Positions 62,131 through 64,000 of a stretch of 64,000 bases of DNA are shown here, one piece after another. The stretch's first letter is position 1. Each line of letters starts with the position of its first letter. The stretch lies in assembly GCF_003050905.1 (NCBI RefSeq), contig NZ_QAOT01000022.1; one strand, written 5' to 3'. This stretch comes from Cereibacter_A azotoformans. GTDB taxonomy: Bacteria > Pseudomonadota > Alphaproteobacteria > Rhodobacterales > Rhodobacteraceae. The notes under the pieces were generated by a model. That model searched no databases and was not told the origin of the DNA. It worked only from the letters and a program-made list of their open reading frames with translations. A program made the translations under genes and the position numbers.

Positions 62131-62351
62131 GCCAGAGCCGCAAGCAGGCTGCGGTTCTCATCCATCACGATCTCGGCCGCTTCCAGCGCCGCCGCCACCG
62201 ACGGGTCATGCGTCATGATCTTCAGCGAGCCGTCATCGCCCCGCACCACGAACAAAGTGTCCCCTTCCTTGGCGTCGAGGATCGCCAGCAGTTCGGCGCT
62301 CAACGTCATGACGGCGGAGTTGCCCACCTTGCGGATCTTCGTTTCGAACAT
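62127..62351 (-). CDS. AbrB/MazE-type antitoxin paired with Doc
   Basis: 74 aa: METKIRKVGNS-type N-terminus (MFETKIRKVGNSAVMTLSAE), then LLAILDAKEGDTLFVVRGDD, the swapped-hairpin AbrB DNA-binding fold, and a helical C-terminal tail (AAALEAAEIVMDENRSLLAA) that would neutralise Doc. Directly upstream (62364-62385) lies TATATACATAAGTATATAC, an AT-rich near-palindrome likely to be promoter and operator. Confidence 0.85.
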   Translation of the reverse strand: MFETKIRKVGNSAVMTLSAELLAILDAKEGDTLFVVRGDDGSLKIMTHDPSVAAALEAAEIVMDENRSLLAALA

Positions 62352-62363
62352 GGCAGCCTCATG

Positions 62364-62385
62364 GTATATACATAAGTATATACAT
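62364..62385 (-). promoter_or_regulatory. AT-rich near-palindromic operator of the Doc module
   Basis: TATATACATAAGTATATAC lies 13-34 bp upstream of the antitoxin start and contains GTATATAC-type half sites in inverted orientation. It fits autoregulation by the AbrB-type antitoxin. Confidence 0.5.
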
Positions 62386-62608
62386 TATTGCCGCGGGAGT
62401 CGATGCAGGGCAAGGCTCAGGGCAGGAGCCTACGCAGTTCTCCTGCTCGCAAGGCAAGCCAGGAGTTCGACCAGGAATGAGTTCGTCGCGAACCCGTTCG
62501 AGGCGCTCCTCGACGCGACATGCGGGCGTCTTCCGAAGATGCCGCAGCAGGGTGTGCGCCCGCCCGGTTGCCGATGCGTGCCCTGGTCGAAGCCGGGCCA
62601 TTGGTGTC

Positions 62609-62875
62609 TCAGTAGTGATAGCGGCACTGGGCAATCTCCAGCGCTTGCGTCACACCGCTCCCGGAAACCCGATACACGAGGCGGTGCTCTCCGGTCAGCC
62701 GGCGCGACCACCAACCCGACAGGTCCCCCTTCAAGGGTTCCGGTTTCCCGGTGCCTCGGAACGGCTGACGTGAGGCCTCCTTGATCAGTCCGTTCAGCCG
62801 CTCGAAGATCGTGGCGTCTGTCTGGTGCCAATGGTGGTAATCATTCCAGGCCCGGTCAGAGAATATCAGTTTCAT
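62609..62875 (-). CDS. yoeB: YoeB-type mRNA interferase toxin
   Basis: 88 aa: MKLIFSDRAWNDYHHWHQTD, GLIKEASRQPFRGTGKPEPL, KGDLSGWWSRRLTGEHRLVY, ending CRYHY. These are the hallmarks of YoeB/Txe toxins, including the terminal HY and catalytic basic residues. It overlaps the YefM antitoxin gene by 20 nt. The toxin cleaves ribosome-bound mRNA. Intact. Confidence 0.92.
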   Translation of the reverse strand: MKLIFSDRAWNDYHHWHQTDATIFERLNGLIKEASRQPFRGTGKPEPLKGDLSGWWSRRLTGEHRLVYRVSGSGVTQALEIAQCRYHY

Positions 62876-63125
62876 CTTCGATCAGGTCTCGCTCCGTTCC
62901 TTGCCCGGCGTTCAGCTGAGCAATGGATTCCCGCAGTCGGGCGGCGTTGACCGGTGACGACAGAAGATGGAGCGTTGCCTGGATCGCATCCCATTCTTCT
63001 TTCCCGACGACGACGACAGCTTCCTGGCCCGCGCGGGTAATCACGGTTTCCTCTTTGTCATGGATAGCGGAATCCATGACGGATTTCAGATGCTTTCGAG
63101 CATCCGTATAGGTGAGGATGTTCAT
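62856..63125 (-). CDS. yefM: YefM antitoxin
   Basis: 89 aa from the ATG at 63125 (MNILTYTDARKHLKSVMDSA). Phd/YefM fold: VITRAGQEAVVVVGKEEWDA, then a C-terminal acidic tail (ERDLIEDETDIL). It is the first gene of the yefM-yoeB pair. The sequence TGTACAGAATGCTGTACATA at 63198-63217, 73 bp upstream, contains paired TGTACA boxes, the usual YefM operator type. Confidence 0.92.
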   Translation of the reverse strand: MNILTYTDARKHLKSVMDSAIHDKEETVITRAGQEAVVVVGKEEWDAIQATLHLLSSPVNAARLRESIAQLNAGQGTERDLIEDETDIL

Positions 63126-63197
63126 GTGGATACGCCGGAAAGGAGAGAGTTGATGCGAGATGTACCTGGACGAATATGGTCTCTGCTCACCCCTATA

Positions 63198-63217
63198 TGT
63201 ACAGAATGCTGTACATA
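63198..63217. promoter_or_regulatory. TGTACA palindrome pair, likely YefM-YoeB operator
   Basis: TGTACA occurs at 63198-63203 and 63210-63215, 12 bp centre to centre. In known yefM-yoeB operons the repressor complex binds palindromes with a TGTACA core, and the position upstream of yefM fits. Confidence 0.7.
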
Positions 63218-63635
63218 TCAAGCCCTGGCTTGCAACCGCGCCCGCGGGGATGGACCCTGGCTTGCCGGGCGCGCGCCAGGATAGGGCGCGGCGCAGGCCT
63301 CTGCTCGTCGGGGAACGGGTTCTCAGCCTTCGACAGCTGTGCGCCGCGCCGCACGGTTGCGGGCGACGGCGGCGAGCAGATGCGGCCTGTCATGCGGCGG
63401 TGTCCGTGTCGGAGAGTCGAGCCGATCCCGGCTGCGCGTCCAGATATTCGATGGTAGGCCTGAAGGCGCCAATGGAATTTGAAGTATTTTTTCGTCGGAG
63501 GGCAGGTCTCGGGCGCTACCCCCATGCGGCAGGTGGACGGACGGATTGGCTGGAGCTGTCGATCGACCGTGGTGTCGCCTGTCGCAGCTCCAGGCGGCCG
63601 GAGATCCCGCATGGGGATGATGCGGACCGGTCTCC
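63218..63635. other. Intergenic, no gene seen
   Basis: Nothing recognisable is coded in this 418-bp gap between the yefM operator and the Tn3 transposase fragment. It may contain the broken end of the transposon. Confidence 0.35.
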
Positions 63636-64000
63636 TCAGGCTTGCAGAGTGCCCCTGCCGGAAAAAGAGAACCCGCGCCGCAAAACGGGCTTGCACTCCG
63701 GCGAGTGGAGATATGCGGGGATGGACGTCACCTCGGCGAAGGATTTCAGCGTGTCGCGCGTGGCCGTTTTGGCATCGGCCACCTTGGCGTCGCAGAGCCG
63801 CTCGGCCGAGCGGTAGAGCTGGCCGACGATGCGGTCGTGGGTTTCCACCACGGCATCGGCTAGGGCCGACTGCCACTCGACCACGCAGACGGCGAGAATG
63901 GCGAGCCGCCTCCGCTCGGGAACGTCGCGCATCCCGTCGGCGAAGTGGCGTTCCCCCTGTCGGCGCAGGCTGCTGACCCGCGTGGCCGGGACGCCGGCGA
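63636..64000 (-). pseudogene. Tn3-family transposase fragment
   Basis: Read from the right edge on the minus strand: TRVSSLRRQGERHFADGMRD, then RRLAILAVCVVEWQSALADA, VVETHDRIVGQLYRSAERLC and DAKVADAK. This matches the N-terminal half (DUF4158-type region) of Tn3-family TnpA. After about residue 75 of the visible part the family pattern is lost (SIPAYLHSPECKPVLRRG) and the frame stops, so the transposase is cut off well before its catalytic DDE domain. The 5' end lies beyond the window. Confidence 0.7.

Overview
The window is high-GC DNA whose closest recognisable relatives are Rhodobacterales (Rhodobacter/Cereibacter-like Alphaproteobacteria). The reasons are a BcsA-BcsB-BcsZ cellulose operon of the Rhodobacter sphaeroides type and several short H-NS/HvrA-like proteins. 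There is no rRNA and no housekeeping gene. Insertion-sequence scraps, toxin-antitoxin pairs and decayed duplicates are dense, so I read it as an accessory replicon (plasmid or chromid) or a genomic island.

Layout. 0-6.5 kb: IS66 end, an AAA+ ATPase/membrane-protein locus behind a tRNA-like gene, an AT-rich GCGAAA-repeat region, and IS21 and phage-lysis remnants. 6.5-23.3 kb: a biofilm module on the minus strand (LuxR-type response regulator, a 1463-aa GGDEF-GGDEF-EAL membrane protein, a GAF-GGDEF cyclase, then bcsN-bcsA-bcsB-bcsZ-TPR), with a receiver-like protein diverging from it. 23.8-31 kb: first H-NS-like gene, unknown genes, 170-bp tandem repeats in front of a primase-polymerase/helicase gene, and an orphan Phd antitoxin. 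31.1-31.4 kb: a near-consensus promoter with a palindromic operator in front of a strongly folded, apparently non-coding transcript. 32-37 kb: beta-barrel/small exported protein pair, XRE regulator, a Toprim-like protein lacking its catalytic residues. 38-44 kb: lipoprotein/outer-membrane barrel pair, small exported proteins, second H-NS-like gene, dead transposase. 44.4-46.4 kb: three-gene signalling operon. 46.9-51.3 kb: third and fourth H-NS-like genes, cupredoxin fused to a hipA stump, Stealth phosphotransferase, and a decayed second copy of the barrel/small-protein pair. 52.2-57.4 kb: a giant exonuclease-RecQ-UvrD fusion broken by one frameshift. 57.8-58.6 kb: GGGAACA repeat region. 59-61 kb: AraC regulator and EamA exporter. 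61-63 kb: toxin-antitoxin cluster (frameshifted ParE, Doc, YoeB/YefM, plus fossils). The window ends in a Tn3-family transposase fragment.

How the parts work together. The cellulose operon and the two c-di-GMP enzymes form a coherent unit: cyclic di-GMP made or destroyed by the GGDEF/EAL proteins would act on the PilZ domain of BcsA. The four H-NS paralogues, with start codons ATG, TTG, TTG and ACG, suggest a silencing layer over transferred DNA. The toxin-antitoxin genes would stabilise the replicon. The primase-helicase with its upstream repeats is the best candidate for a replication or mobile-element initiation function here, although no repABC-type locus lies in the window.
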